In this document: one piece after another, positions 51,742 to 61,217 of the stretch
How the letters are laid out: each line of letters opens with the position of its first letter
How positions within the stretch are numbered: the first letter of the stretch is position 1
Source of the DNA: Chthonomonas sp035294505
Lineage (GTDB): Bacteria; Armatimonadota; Chthonomonadetes; Chthonomonadales; Chthonomonadaceae
Length of the DNA: 64,000 nt
Assembly: GCF_035294505.1 (NCBI RefSeq)
Contig: NZ_DATGKU010000154.1
Coordinates: 1 to 64,000, forward strand
Direction: 5' to 3'
The notes under the pieces: model-generated
The model's input: only the letters and a program-made list of their open reading frames with translations
Database searches by the model: none
Told to the model about the DNA's origin: nothing
Translations under genes and position numbers: made by a program

Positions 51742-53165
51742 CGTTCATGCCCCTCAAGAAGGGTTTTAACGGCGGAGCGGAAAGCGGCACCACGCGCTTC
51801 AAAATTGGCAAACATGTCGAAACTTGCACATGCAGGCGATAGCATGACTATATCTCCGGGCGACGCAAGTGAGTGTGCCGTGTGGACCGCTTCATCCAAC
51901 GAAGCCGCACGATAGATGGCCTGAAACCCTCCTTTTCTAAAGGTCTGCTCCATACGTTCGGCCGCCTCACCGATGAGCACAAGGGCTTTCGCATGGCGCA
52001 AAAGCGCTGGCGTGAGCGGCGCAAAGTCCAAGTTTTTCTCCGCTCCGCCGGCAATCACGATGGCCGGCTGCGATAGCGCTTCCAACGAGCGTACGGCGGC
52101 GGCGATGTTGGTGCACATGCTGTTGTTGATATAGATGATTCCCTCGCTCTCGGCAACAAGCTCCATACGATGAGGTACCCCTTTGAAACGACGGACGGCC
52201 TCCACGACGGCTTCCGGGTTGGCCCCAAGAAGCAGAGCTGTTATCGCGGCGGCCAGCACGTTCTCCATGCTGTGAATGCCGGGCAGAGATTTTGGAAAAT
52301 CAGCTAAAGCCAAGAGACGGATGGTTGCAGTCGAAGGGGAGCGGTAGAAAAGCCAATCCCCTTTGCGCCATGCGGCGATGGGGCCTTCCGGCTCTCTGTA
52401 AGCGCTAAACCAACAGAGTGTTGCCGGAAAGTCGCTGATATTCAGCGTTTGCGTGACGGGGTCATCGGCATTAAGAACGGCGAAATCCTCGGCTGTTTGA
52501 TAGGCGAAGAGCCGCGCTTTTGTCTGGGCGTACTCCTCTAGGTTTGCGTACCTGTCCAGGTGGTCGGCGGTGATGTTGGTAAGCACGCCTATTTTCGGTC
52601 GAAAACTCTGCGTCCATTCAAGCTGAAAACTCGATACTTCCGCTACGAGCACTGTCGGGGTGGCGGCATCTTGTTGCCTCGCCGCCTCCACCAACGTTTT
52701 TTTGATCTCATCGGCGCTGATGTTGCCGCAGGGGATGGCGGGGATATCGCTCTGTTTTAGCATGGCGGCAACGAGCAGGGTGGTGGTGGTTTTGCCGTTC
52801 GTGCCGGTTATGGCCACAATGGGTAGGTCGGTAAGGCGATAGGCCAGCTCTATCTCCGACCAGATGGGAATACCCTTTTGGAGGGCGCACTGAAGAAGGG
52901 AATTCTGCTTCGGTACGCCGGGGCTGGTAACGACGAGTTGCGTATTCGGATGGAAAGCGTTCTCTGGGGTGGCCGGCGCGCGTAGGGAAACGCCCATCTC
53001 TCTTAATTTCGCTATCGTTGTTGCCGGCAGCTGTTCGGGCTGCTTTTGGTCGGCCACCAGCACCTCTGCGCCGAGTTGGTGCAGGACCTCTGCGACGGCA
53101 AGGCCGCTTCTGCCGGCACCCACCACGGTAATCTGTTTCCCTTTCCAGTCGCCAATAGGTTGCAT
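51738..53165 (-). CDS. murD: UDP-MurNAc-L-alanine--D-glutamate ligase
   Basis: The 475-residue ligase shows ITVVGAGRSGLAVAEVL, the ATP loop ITGTNGKTTTTLL, and YINNSMCTNIAAAVRSLEA with the usual D/T variations. It adds D-Glu to UDP-MurNAc-L-Ala. In YINNSMCTN an Asn-Ser-Met replaces the frequent NDSKATN. The start chosen lies two bases after the mraY stop, with GGAG nine bases upstream; a longer frame of 28 residues only overlaps mraY. Confidence 0.95.
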   Translation of the reverse strand: MQPIGDWKGKQITVVGAGRSGLAVAEVLHQLGAEVLVADQKQPEQLPATTIAKLREMGVSLRAPATPENAFHPNTQLVVTSPGVPKQNSLLQCALQKGIPIWSEIELAYRLTDLPIVAITGTNGKTTTTLLVAAMLKQSDIPAIPCGNISADEIKKTLVEAARQQDAATPTVLVAEVSSFQLEWTQSFRPKIGVLTNITADHLDRYANLEEYAQTKARLFAYQTAEDFAVLNADDPVTQTLNISDFPATLCWFSAYREPEGPIAAWRKGDWLFYRSPSTATIRLLALADFPKSLPGIHSMENVLAAAITALLLGANPEAVVEAVRRFKGVPHRMELVAESEGIIYINNSMCTNIAAAVRSLEALSQPAIVIAGGAEKNLDFAPLTPALLRHAKALVLIGEAAERMEQTFRKGGFQAIYRAASLDEAVHTAHSLASPGDIVMLSPACASFDMFANFEARGAAFRSAVKTLLEGHER

Positions 53166-53167
53166 CC

Positions 53168-54196
53168 CTAGTATCTCCAAAGCAGCGCGAGCGCTGCGCA
53201 TACGAGGCCTGCCAGCCAAAAGCGAAGCACCACCTGGGTCTCGGGCCAACCTAGCTCCTCAAAGTGATGATGGAGCGGCGTGCGAAGAAACACGCGATGG
53301 GTTTTCGCGTAGTATAGCCCACGGCGCCTGCGGCGATATTTGAAAACGAGCACCTGGATGACAACGGAGACCAGTTCGGCCCAGCAGACTAGAGAGGCCA
53401 CTAAAAACCCCACCTCTTGTTTCCCCATAATCGCCGCGCCGGCCAGGCCAGCCCCAATGGCTAAAGAGGCCGTGTCGCCCATAAAAACGCGCGCAGGGTG
53501 GGCATTCCACCAGAGAAAACCGGCCAGAGAACCCGCCAGCGCAATGCAGAAGAAAGCGACGTTTGGCTCGGTGGAGAAGACCAGCACGGCCAGCGCCAGC
53601 GCTGTTATGAGGTTTAGCCCTGCGGAGAGGCCATCGAGACCATCTGCGAAATTGGTTGCGTTGGAAAACCCCACGATCAGCAGGAGGCAGAACAGATAGT
53701 AGAAACCGTAGAGGGCGATGGGGCTGTAGGAACCGAGTTGCACCGGAGCGATGTTGACCAGAGTGATGCCGGGGGGCGAAGAGAGCGCCAACCAAAGGAC
53801 GAAGAGAGCGGCGACAAGGCACTGCGCCAGGAATTTTTCGCGTGCACGTAGGCCGAGGTTCTTTCCCCTTTTGAGGCTAAGGTAGTCGTCTAGAAAGCCA
53901 ATGGCGCCAAACGCCAGGGTGAGGAGCAAAAGGGGAAGGAGCTTGAGATCGCCGATGAGGTGTCGGTGCATGTCCCACTGGAAAAAGCCGATATAGGCCA
54001 ACATAACAAGCGTAAGCCCAAAATGGATGAGAAGGCCTCCCATGGTGGGCGTGCCCTGCTTTTTGGTGTGGGTATACGGGGCATCCTCGCTGATGTTTTG
54101 CCCGATTTGTAAAGCTCGCAGGTGTGCGATCAGTCTTCGCCCAGGCAGAGCGGAGAGAAGAAAAGCTGCAATGAATCCAAAGATGAGCTTAGCCAT
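53168..54196 (-). CDS. mraY: Phospho-MurNAc-pentapeptide transferase
   Basis: The 342-residue membrane protein has about ten segments and MraY motifs: TKKQGTPTMGGLLI near the start, DDYLSLKRGKNLGL, NATNFADGLDGLSAGL and MGDTASLAIGAGLA. HRVFLRTPLHHHFEELGWPE is the catalytic-loop signature. It makes lipid I from UDP-MurNAc-pentapeptide and undecaprenyl phosphate. Its start overlaps murF by 8 bp. Confidence 0.97.
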   Translation of the reverse strand: MAKLIFGFIAAFLLSALPGRRLIAHLRALQIGQNISEDAPYTHTKKQGTPTMGGLLIHFGLTLVMLAYIGFFQWDMHRHLIGDLKLLPLLLLTLAFGAIGFLDDYLSLKRGKNLGLRAREKFLAQCLVAALFVLWLALSSPPGITLVNIAPVQLGSYSPIALYGFYYLFCLLLIVGFSNATNFADGLDGLSAGLNLITALALAVLVFSTEPNVAFFCIALAGSLAGFLWWNAHPARVFMGDTASLAIGAGLAGAAIMGKQEVGFLVASLVCWAELVSVVIQVLVFKYRRRRRGLYYAKTHRVFLRTPLHHHFEELGWPETQVVLRFWLAGLVCAALALLWRY

Positions 54197-55598
54197 GCGT
54201 TTCTCCTATTGGCGTTCCTGTTAGGGCGCCCACGATCTGCTCCATCTGCATGGCACGGGAGCCTTTAATCAGCACCGTGTCGGATGGCTGAACATACATG
54301 CAAATGTCTTTCGCCGCCTCTTCGGAAGTTGCGAAGTGCTGGTGGGTGAGCGTGGCGCCTGCTTGAAGATGCCTCCTTGCCTCTTCAGCGATCTGTTGGG
54401 CGAGGTCGCCAACGGTAATAAGAAGACGTACGCCTATTTTTGCAACGGCTTGTCCCACCATGCGATGGGCTTCCGGCGCAAAGTCGCCCAACTCCTTCAT
54501 ATCACCTAACACGGCCACGCGGTTTTCCGAGCCTGTGAGGGTCGAGAGCGTTTGCAGGGCGGCCAGCATACTTTCCACGCCGGCATTATAGCAGTCGTCG
54601 AGAATACATGCCCCGTTTTGTGCGCGGCGTGAGGTCATGCGGCCCTCCGCTCCTGACCAGCGCGATAGAGCCGTTAGCGCCTCTTCGAGAGAAACTTCCA
54701 AGGCGAAGGCCACCGCCAAAGCCGCCGCGGCATTGTGTGCCTGGTGGGCCCCCAAGGCCGTCATCTGCACCGTGTGGCGATGACCATTCACGTCTAAGGC
54801 TAAGCGTGGACATCCACTTTCACCGACTTCAAGCGGTTTTACCGAGACATCGGCCGGTGCGCCTGTGCCGGAGAAGGTGATAATGCGGCAGGTGGAAGGA
54901 ACGCGGCTACGAAGGTAGGGGAGAAAATCGCATTCCGCCGGCAAAACGGCAATGCCATTTGCGGGCAGCCGCGTGAGCAGTTCCGATTTTGCCTCGGCGA
55001 TCTTTTCTCTAGAGCCTAGTAGTTCGATGTGCGCGTAGCCGATTCTGGTGATGACGCCGACGGTGGGAGAGGCGATCTCGGCGAGTCGATCAATTTGGCC
55101 TAGCCCACGCATTCCCATCTCTAAGACGGCTACCTCATGGTGAGGGGTAAGTTGGAAGAGGGTAAGCGGCACACCGATCTCCGTGTTGAGGTTTTTAGGG
55201 TTGGAGAGAGTTGCGTATCGCGCACGAAGTAAGGCTGCCGTCAGCTCTTTGGTAGATGTTTTTCCCACGCTGCCGGTGATGCCGACCAAAGGGATGGGAA
55301 AGCGGCGACGATAGTGGGCAGCCAGATCGCCCAGAGCACGAAGCGTCTCAGGCACCACGATCTGTGGGATGGGGAGATCGTCTGAAGGGGTTTTGACGAC
55401 GGCGGCCGCAGCACCGCGGTCGGCGGCCTGTTGCAGAAAACGATGTCCATCCGTATGCTCGCCGGTAAGGGCAAAAAAGAGGGCACCCGGCTGAAGTGTG
55501 CGTGTATCTATGCTCACGCTCTCGACGACGGTATCGGGGCTACCGATAAGTTGCGCACCGAGCACTTCGCATGCCCATTTAACGGAAAAGAGCGGCAT
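54189..55598 (-). CDS. murF: UDP-MurNAc-tripeptide--D-Ala-D-Ala ligase
   Basis: The 469-residue ligase has FFALTGEHTDGHRF, the ATP loop GITGSVGKTSTKELTAALL, and DDCYNAGVESMLAAL, where most MurF read DxYNANP. It adds the D-Ala-D-Ala made by Ddl. murE ends immediately upstream (the murE stop and the murF ATG abut at 55598/55599). Confidence 0.96.
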   Translation of the reverse strand: MPLFSVKWACEVLGAQLIGSPDTVVESVSIDTRTLQPGALFFALTGEHTDGHRFLQQAADRGAAAAVVKTPSDDLPIPQIVVPETLRALGDLAAHYRRRFPIPLVGITGSVGKTSTKELTAALLRARYATLSNPKNLNTEIGVPLTLFQLTPHHEVAVLEMGMRGLGQIDRLAEIASPTVGVITRIGYAHIELLGSREKIAEAKSELLTRLPANGIAVLPAECDFLPYLRSRVPSTCRIITFSGTGAPADVSVKPLEVGESGCPRLALDVNGHRHTVQMTALGAHQAHNAAAALAVAFALEVSLEEALTALSRWSGAEGRMTSRRAQNGACILDDCYNAGVESMLAALQTLSTLTGSENRVAVLGDMKELGDFAPEAHRMVGQAVAKIGVRLLITVGDLAQQIAEEARRHLQAGATLTHQHFATSEEAAKDICMYVQPSDTVLIKGSRAMQMEQIVGALTGTPIGETHG

Positions 55599-57143
55599 TT
55601 AGGGCGTTCCTCCTTGTAACGCCTCTCTGGCTACTTGGCGATCGTCAAAGGGAAACTTGGTATCGCCTATGATCTGGTAATCTTCATGACCTTTGCCAGC
55701 AATAAGCACCATATCGCCGGGTTGCGCCAGCGCCACGGCTTTATAGATGGCGGCGCGTCTATCCGGCTCTACGATGATCTGTGCCTTGATATGGGGGTCC
55801 TGTTCTGGGTTTATGTCGGCCAGAATCTCTTGAATAATGGCGTCGGGGTCTTCATGGCGCGGGTTATCTGAGGTAATGATGGCGATATCGCTCATGGTGG
55901 CGGCCAGATGGCCCATGATAGGCCGTTTGCCTCTATCACGATTGCCTCCACATCCAAAGACACAGATAAGCCGTTTAGGCTGAAGCCGAAGGGCGGACTG
56001 CAGCAGGTTCTGCAGTCCGTCTGGCGTATGGGCATAGTCTACAATGACGCTGAAGCCCCTATCGGCGGTTGGCACCGGCTCGAAGCGTCCGGGCACAGGT
56101 GGCAATGAGGCTAAACCCTGCACAATGGTTTGCCTATCTACGCCGAGCCGAAGGCAAGTGGCGATGGCGGCGAGAGCGTTTCCTACTTGGAAGGCGCCTC
56201 CGAGCGGCACGGTGATGGGCATCTCGAACCGCTCGGTGCCGGAATCGTAGCAGGCGACAAACTGCGTGGAGGTTGCCGAGAGCGTGATCGATTCGGGACG
56301 AAGTACGGCAGGGTCGGCCGCGTCTACCGAGTAGGTGATGATGTCGCCCCGTGCCAAAGTCACCAACTCTCTGCCTTCCCATTGCGAGACGTTGATGACG
56401 GAGATGAACTCGGCTTTGTCGGGACGTGGATAGAGAACCGGATATTCTGTAAAGAGGCGTGCCTTCGCGTTGAAGTAGGCCTCCATGGTTTTGTGAAAGT
56501 CGAGGTGATCTTGGGTTAAGTTGGTGAACACTCCCGCCCGAAAAGCGATGCCATCGGTGCGATAGAGGGCCAATGCATGGGAGGAGACCTCCATCACCAC
56601 CGAATCGGCGCCTTGATCGCGCATGGTGGCCAGAAGTTCCTGCAGTTGGTCGGCTTCGGGAGTGGTATGCTCACTGGGCAGGGCGGCGCCATCGAGTTCG
56701 GCGCCGAGCGTGCCAATGTTGCCCACGCGTTCTCCGGCGGCACGTAAAATGTTGGCGATCATGCGGGTTGTTGTGGTCTTGCCGTTTGTTCCCGTAACCC
56801 CGATCACCTTCAACGCATGCGAAGGATCGTCGTAAAAGGCGCAGGCGAGAAGAGGAAACGCCTTGCGCGTATCCGGCACCTCAACAACGGGAATGTGCGG
56901 GGGCAACGTAATGCCAAGCGTTTCAAGAGCGTTCTGCTGTACCACCACCGCGGCCGCCCCCTGTTCAACGGCTTGGGGAGCGAACTGATGACCGTCGAAG
57001 TTTTGACCAACGAGGCATACGAAAAGCCATCCCGGGCCAACCGATCGCGAATCATGGGTAAGTCCGGCAATGAGTGGGTTGTTTGTTGAAGAGACATTGA
57101 CTTTCGGCAGTCTTGCTATCAAATCGTGCAACGGTTTAGACAT
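55599..57143 (-). CDS. murE: UDP-MurNAc-tripeptide synthetase, meso-DAP type
   Basis: The 514-residue ligase has LTHDSRSVGPGWLFVCLVG, the ATP loop VTGTNGKTTTTRM, and the substrate motif DNPR in TSDNPRHEDP, which marks use of meso-diaminopimelate rather than lysine. A longer frame to 57254 exists, but it would include a plausible promoter (57236-57264). The shorter start at 57143 fits the family and is preferred, although its ribosome-binding site is weak. Confidence 0.95.
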   Translation of the reverse strand: MSKPLHDLIARLPKVNVSSTNNPLIAGLTHDSRSVGPGWLFVCLVGQNFDGHQFAPQAVEQGAAAVVVQQNALETLGITLPPHIPVVEVPDTRKAFPLLACAFYDDPSHALKVIGVTGTNGKTTTTRMIANILRAAGERVGNIGTLGAELDGAALPSEHTTPEADQLQELLATMRDQGADSVVMEVSSHALALYRTDGIAFRAGVFTNLTQDHLDFHKTMEAYFNAKARLFTEYPVLYPRPDKAEFISVINVSQWEGRELVTLARGDIITYSVDAADPAVLRPESITLSATSTQFVACYDSGTERFEMPITVPLGGAFQVGNALAAIATCLRLGVDRQTIVQGLASLPPVPGRFEPVPTADRGFSVIVDYAHTPDGLQNLLQSALRLQPKRLICVFGCGGNRDRGKRPIMGHLAATMSDIAIITSDNPRHEDPDAIIQEILADINPEQDPHIKAQIIVEPDRRAAIYKAVALAQPGDMVLIAGKGHEDYQIIGDTKFPFDDRQVAREALQGGTP

Positions 57144-57235
57144 CGGCTTGTTTCCCAAATTGCTAGGTATTTCTTTATTTAGTATAGAACGCCGAACCGG
57201 TTTCCTGCTATCCCCTCTTCGCGCGGTCTCTATTC

Positions 57236-57264
57236 GGTATACGGCTCGCCGCATCGCGTGCCAA
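57236..57264 (-). promoter_or_regulatory. Possible internal sigma-70 promoter for murE
   Basis: Minus-strand TTGGCA (57264-57259) and TATACC (57241-57236) are 17 bp apart in the 137-bp gap between ftsI and murE, the largest gap in the mraZ-to-ftsA run. It would give the downstream half of the cluster its own start. Confidence 0.5.
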
Positions 57265-57280
57265 TAGGGTGGAGTAGGGC

Positions 57281-59179
57281 CTAATTTCTCGTTTTAACCG
57301 GCAGTGCCGACGGCAGTAGGGCGACTTTTGGAAGCTGTCCGGCAGCGATGGCTTGTGTATTTTGAGGGTCATCTTGTGGAACACGCCAGAGGGCCATCAG
57401 CCGCGCAGCGATGTTGTGAAAGGCCGGAGCGGCCACCTCGGCTCCATAGTAGCGGCCGGTGGTCGGTTGGTTCACCATGACCAGGATCACGGCGCGAGGC
57501 ACGGTATTTGGGTCGGCGGGAACCATGCCGATAAAAGAGCCGATGTAGGCGCCGGGGCGATATTTGGTAGCGGTACCGGTCTTGCCGGCCACGATGTAGC
57601 CCGGAATGGCGGCAGGTTGGCCGGTGCCTGAGGTAACAACACCGCAAAGCATTTGGCGCACCTCTTTGGCCACACTAGGGGATACCACCTGGCGCACCGG
57701 TGTGGGAGGGATGCGCTCCACGACACGGCCATCGCCGGAGACAAACTCGGTGACGAGGCGCGGTTGCATGAGGAGGCCGTTATTGGCGATGGCTGCATAG
57801 GCCATGGTCAGGCCGAGGGGAGTTACCATGACGGACTGGCCAAAAGCCGCGCGCGCGGTTTTTGCCGCGCAGTAAGGGGCCTCGTACTTATCGAGCGACC
57901 AGTGCCCTCGAGCAACGCCGGGCAGGGGGAGATCGGGGCGGGTAAAAAGTCCAAAGCGAGCATAGATCGCTCTTAGGCGTTGACCGCCAAGCCGCAGGCC
58001 GATTTGTGCTGCCCCGATATTGCAGGAGACACGCAGAATTTTAGCAACATCCTCGTCGCCGTGAACTTCTCCATGAGCGCAATGGATGGTACGTCCCTGC
58101 ACTCGAAACTCGCCGCTGCAGTGAAAATAGGTTTGCGGGGTGATGACCCCCTCTTGCAAGGCCCCACAGACCATCAGGGGCTTAATGGTGGACCCAGGTT
58201 CATAGCAGTAGGCTGTGCAGCGATCATAGATGGAATCTGCGGGTATGGGGGGCCGTTTTTGTGGGGCGTTTGGCGGAGGATTCGGGTTGAAGCTGGGCAG
58301 GCTGACCAAGGCGCGAATATCACCGGTTTGAGGGTCTACAACGACCACAGAGACACCGTGCGGGTGAAACCGGTTCCATATACGCATGGCCTCTTCGGTG
58401 GCGATATGTTGCGCGTCGGCATCGAGGGTGGTATAGAGGTTAAGCCCGTTGTTGGCCAGACGTAGCTGATGCAGGGTGTTTGGTATCTCGCGCCGGTGGG
58501 CATCAAGCTCCACTTCGGCATAACCATCGGAGCCTTTAAGCCACCGGTTGCAGCCCTGTTCCAAACCCAGAACACCCTGCCCGTTGGCGTTAACAAAGCC
58601 GACCACCTGCGCCGCATCGGCACCGCAGAGATAGCGTCGCACGTGACTATCTTGAACGCCGAAGCCGCAGAGGTGAGCCGCTTTAAAAAGCTGTGCTTGT
58701 GTTTGGGTGAGGCCGTACTTTAGCGGATAAAAACCGTGCTCGGCATAGTGCCCTTCCGCCAGGCGTTGTTGATAGGCTGCGACGGCCTGTTGTATTTGAG
58801 TATTCAGTTGGGACAGAGGAATACCGAGGAGCATCGCCGCACGCGGGAGGTCGTTTACTAGGCGCTGTTGAAGCCGCTTGCGGGTGGCGCTATCCATATA
58901 GGGATTGGCCAGAACGGCCGGGTCGAAGCCCACGGTGCCGCTGTAGGTATCTATGGCGAGGGGGCGGTTTTCGGCGTCGAAGATGGCCCCGCGATGCGCT
59001 TTACTGGGGATATCCTCGATGCGGCTTTGAAAGGCAACCGCGCGAATTTTTCGGCCCTGAATCCCCTGTAGATAGGTTAGACGTGCCATCAGTCCCAGGT
59101 AGGTCAGGGTGATGAGGCCGCCGGCCAGTAGGAGGCGCCGTTGCAACAAGACCTCACCTTTCCTCGTGGTGCGTTTCAT
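57281..59179 (-). CDS. ftsI: Division transpeptidase FtsI (class B PBP3)
   Basis: The 632-residue penicillin-binding protein has a membrane segment (about 15-35), a dimerisation domain with RGAIFDAENRPLAID (63-77) and the transpeptidase domain. Active-site motifs are S330-TIK333, S385-CN387 and K533-TG535. It cross-links septal peptidoglycan with FtsW. No PASTA domains follow. The final 25 residues are hydrophilic. It lies 2 bp after the ftsL-like gene. Confidence 0.96.
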   Translation of the reverse strand: MKRTTRKGEVLLQRRLLLAGGLITLTYLGLMARLTYLQGIQGRKIRAVAFQSRIEDIPSKAHRGAIFDAENRPLAIDTYSGTVGFDPAVLANPYMDSATRKRLQQRLVNDLPRAAMLLGIPLSQLNTQIQQAVAAYQQRLAEGHYAEHGFYPLKYGLTQTQAQLFKAAHLCGFGVQDSHVRRYLCGADAAQVVGFVNANGQGVLGLEQGCNRWLKGSDGYAEVELDAHRREIPNTLHQLRLANNGLNLYTTLDADAQHIATEEAMRIWNRFHPHGVSVVVVDPQTGDIRALVSLPSFNPNPPPNAPQKRPPIPADSIYDRCTAYCYEPGSTIKPLMVCGALQEGVITPQTYFHCSGEFRVQGRTIHCAHGEVHGDEDVAKILRVSCNIGAAQIGLRLGGQRLRAIYARFGLFTRPDLPLPGVARGHWSLDKYEAPYCAAKTARAAFGQSVMVTPLGLTMAYAAIANNGLLMQPRLVTEFVSGDGRVVERIPPTPVRQVVSPSVAKEVRQMLCGVVTSGTGQPAAIPGYIVAGKTGTATKYRPGAYIGSFIGMVPADPNTVPRAVILVMVNQPTTGRYYGAEVAAPAFHNIAARLMALWRVPQDDPQNTQAIAAGQLPKVALLPSALPVKTRN

Positions 59180-59181
59180 CT

Positions 59182-59559
59182 TCAGGGGGTAACTCCAAGC
59201 GTGATGGTTTTTCTTGGGTCGGCCGGAGTAAGGCCGAGTTGGGTGGCTTCCTTTTCGATGCGCGACGTCGAGCGCATCTGAGCCAAAGCGCGCTCTAGCT
59301 GCACGGAGCGCTCCTTTTCAATTCGGATTTGGGCGAGGAGTCGGTCTCGTCGAAAGCTCTCCTGGTTGAGCCAGGCACAGCAGCCAAAGTAGAGAAGTCC
59401 GAGGGCGCATGTGGGCAGTGCCACAAGCAGCACGAGATAGAGCTGAATGCCGATGGGAACGGGTGCGGTTTTTGCCGGTGCGGGAACAGGCCGTTTAGAG
59501 GAGGGGATGCTGTGACGTGGAACTTGTGGCCTGACGAGTGGGCTTCTTGCTGTTGGCAT
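59182..59559 (-). CDS. ftsL: FtsL/DivIC-like septum protein
   Basis: The 125-residue protein has a Pro-rich cytoplasmic part (1-35), one membrane segment (about 38-60) and a coiled coil (65-100), followed by EKEATQLGLTPADPRKTITL, close to the usual end of FtsL-type proteins. Sequence identity in this family is always low; the assignment rests on size, topology and place between rsmH and ftsI. GCAAGGAGCG precedes the ATG. Confidence 0.85.
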   Translation of the reverse strand: MPTARSPLVRPQVPRHSIPSSKRPVPAPAKTAPVPIGIQLYLVLLVALPTCALGLLYFGCCAWLNQESFRRDRLLAQIRIEKERSVQLERALAQMRSTSRIEKEATQLGLTPADPRKTITLGVTP

Positions 59560-59573
59560 TTCACGCTCCTTGC

Positions 59574-60563
59574 TTAAGGTAGTGGTGGCAGGCGTCGTGC
59601 GGCACGTAAACGTCCACTACGTGCACGTGGATTACGACGCAACTCCTCATCGGAGGGGCGTACCGGTTTCTTGGTAAGGATTTCGAGTACGGGAGCCCGC
59701 GAGGAGGGGGTAGAAACACCGGATGATGCGGCGTCGAGACCCACATGCTTACCGGCTTTATAGGCGAAGAGGCGCTTCACGATGCGATCTTCTAAGGAGT
59801 GAAAGCTAATGACGACGATGCGCCCGCCGGGGTTCAGGCGTTCGATGGCGGCGGCAAGCCCGGTTTGCAACTGTTTTAGCTCGTCGTTAACGGCGATGCG
59901 TAGGGCTTGGAAGGTACGGGTGGCCACGTGGATGGAGCGCGGCCAGGCGCGTCGAGGCACGGTGCACTCCACCAAGGCTGCCAACTGACCGGTGGTTTGA
60001 ATGGGGTGTCCTTTTTTTATTTCGGCATGAATGGCACGAGCGATGAGGCGTGCCCAGGGTTCTTCACCGTATTCTTTAAGAATTCGCTCCAGTTCCGTTT
60101 CCGAAACTCGTCGTAGCAGTTGTGCGGCCGTTTCGCCCGTGCTTCTATCCATGCGCATATCAAGCGGCTCGTCACGGCGAAAGCTGAACCCACGCGGGGC
60201 ATCGAGCTGATAGGAGGAGACGCCAAGGTCGAAGAGTATGCCGTCGAAGGTCGCCGGTGCACCGCTGGTGGTATCGAGAATTTGGCCGAGGTGACCGAAG
60301 TCGCCATGAAGCAGGAGAATACGATTTTGTGAAGAAAACTGTTTTAGGGTACGCTGGGCAGCGGCAAGCGCATCGGCATCTCGATCAAGCCCGACGAGCG
60401 TTCCGTGAGGGCTTATATGTTCCGCGATGACGAGGCTATGGCCGCCTCCTCCGAGGGTAGCGTCGAGGAAGGTTTCGCCTGGGCGCGGGGCGAGAAACTG
60501 CAGTGTCTCCTGGAGGAGCACGGGCTGGTGGTTATAGCGTTCAATCGAGTTAGCCATCATCAT
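59574..60563 (-). CDS. rsmH: 16S rRNA (cytosine-1402-N4) methyltransferase
   Basis: The 329-residue SAM methyltransferase (MraW) shows the NHQPVLLQETLQFL start, FLDATLGGGGHS (SAM site), FDGILFDLGVSSYQLD, and ISFHSLEDRIVKR. It methylates C1402 in 16S rRNA. Three in-frame ATG codons stand together at 60563, 60560 and 60557 directly after the mraZ stop; the first follows GGAGGG by 11 bases. A longer frame runs over mraZ. Confidence 0.96.
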   Translation of the reverse strand: MMMANSIERYNHQPVLLQETLQFLAPRPGETFLDATLGGGGHSLVIAEHISPHGTLVGLDRDADALAAAQRTLKQFSSQNRILLLHGDFGHLGQILDTTSGAPATFDGILFDLGVSSYQLDAPRGFSFRRDEPLDMRMDRSTGETAAQLLRRVSETELERILKEYGEEPWARLIARAIHAEIKKGHPIQTTGQLAALVECTVPRRAWPRSIHVATRTFQALRIAVNDELKQLQTGLAAAIERLNPGGRIVVISFHSLEDRIVKRLFAYKAGKHVGLDAASSGVSTPSSRAPVLEILTKKPVRPSDEELRRNPRARSGRLRAARRLPPLP

Positions 60564-60564
60564 A

Positions 60565-61107
60565 TCAAGCGGTACCCTCCTGTGTCGGCACGGTTTCGCC
60601 TGTGGTGGGGCGGGGTGGGGCTGTAGGCGCTCCGGCAACGGGCTGTAAGCTCAAGCGATTGCGCGAGGCGATGCCCGCCTCCTGTTCGGTAAGGTGTTCG
60701 CTCCAAGCGCGCCAGCCGGCGCGGCTCCATATTTCGAGGCGCGTTCCGCTGCCGATAATAACCACAATGTCGCCCTCTTCCATTCCGGCCCACTCACGGA
60801 AGTGGCGGGGAATGGAGAGGCGGAACTCGCGATCGGGACTGACGAATTCGCAGTTCCCGAACATGCGTTGTAGGAAGATAAGGTCGGGATCAAGCTCATC
60901 GTAGAGAGAGGCACTGATCAGTTGGTTTTCGAGGGCTTCCCAAACCGGCATCGGGTAGGCGCGGATGTGGTGGTCGGGGCCGATGGTCAGCACGAACTTA
61001 CTCCCCAGCGTTTCGCGGAAGCGCTGAGGGATGATCACACGCCCTTTATCATCAAGTGCGTGCTCGAAGCGCCCCCACATCCGCAAAGCGGGAGAGTCGA
61101 TCAACAT
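60565..61107 (-). CDS. mraZ: Transcriptional regulator MraZ
   Basis: The 180-residue protein has the two AbrB/SpoVT-like half domains of MraZ. The first holds ALDDKGRVIIPQRFRETLG, and the second DREFRLSIPRHFREWAGMEEGDIVVIIGSG. A 40-residue Pro/Thr-rich tail is longer than usual (most MraZ are about 145-150 residues). It binds its own operator and represses the division cluster. ATG 61107 has GAGGA nine bases upstream. Five half-sites lie 60-110 bp before it (61168-61215). Confidence 0.96.
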   Translation of the reverse strand: MLIDSPALRMWGRFEHALDDKGRVIIPQRFRETLGSKFVLTIGPDHHIRAYPMPVWEALENQLISASLYDELDPDLIFLQRMFGNCEFVSPDREFRLSIPRHFREWAGMEEGDIVVIIGSGTRLEIWSRAGWRAWSEHLTEQEAGIASRNRLSLQPVAGAPTAPPRPTTGETVPTQEGTA

Positions 61108-61167
61108 GGCGCTCTGTCCTCGTTCCCCACCAGAGGAAGCCCTCGTTCTGGAAATTTGGGATGGGAA

Positions 61168-61215
61168 CACCACTGTGTTCCCACCAAGTCCCTACTAAGT
61201 TACCACTCTGTCCCA
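61168..61215 (-). promoter_or_regulatory. MraZ operator: five direct half-sites
   Basis: Read on the minus strand, TGGGA (61215-61211), TGGTA (61205-61201), AGGGA (61193-61189), TGGGA (61183-61179) and TGGTG (61172-61168) are repeated at 10, 12, 10 and 11 bp. MraZ is known to bind GTGGG/TGGGN-type repeats of about 10-bp period upstream of its own gene. The first site begins two bases from the -10 of the promoter, so binding should block transcription. Confidence 0.85.
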
Positions 61216-61217
61216 CA

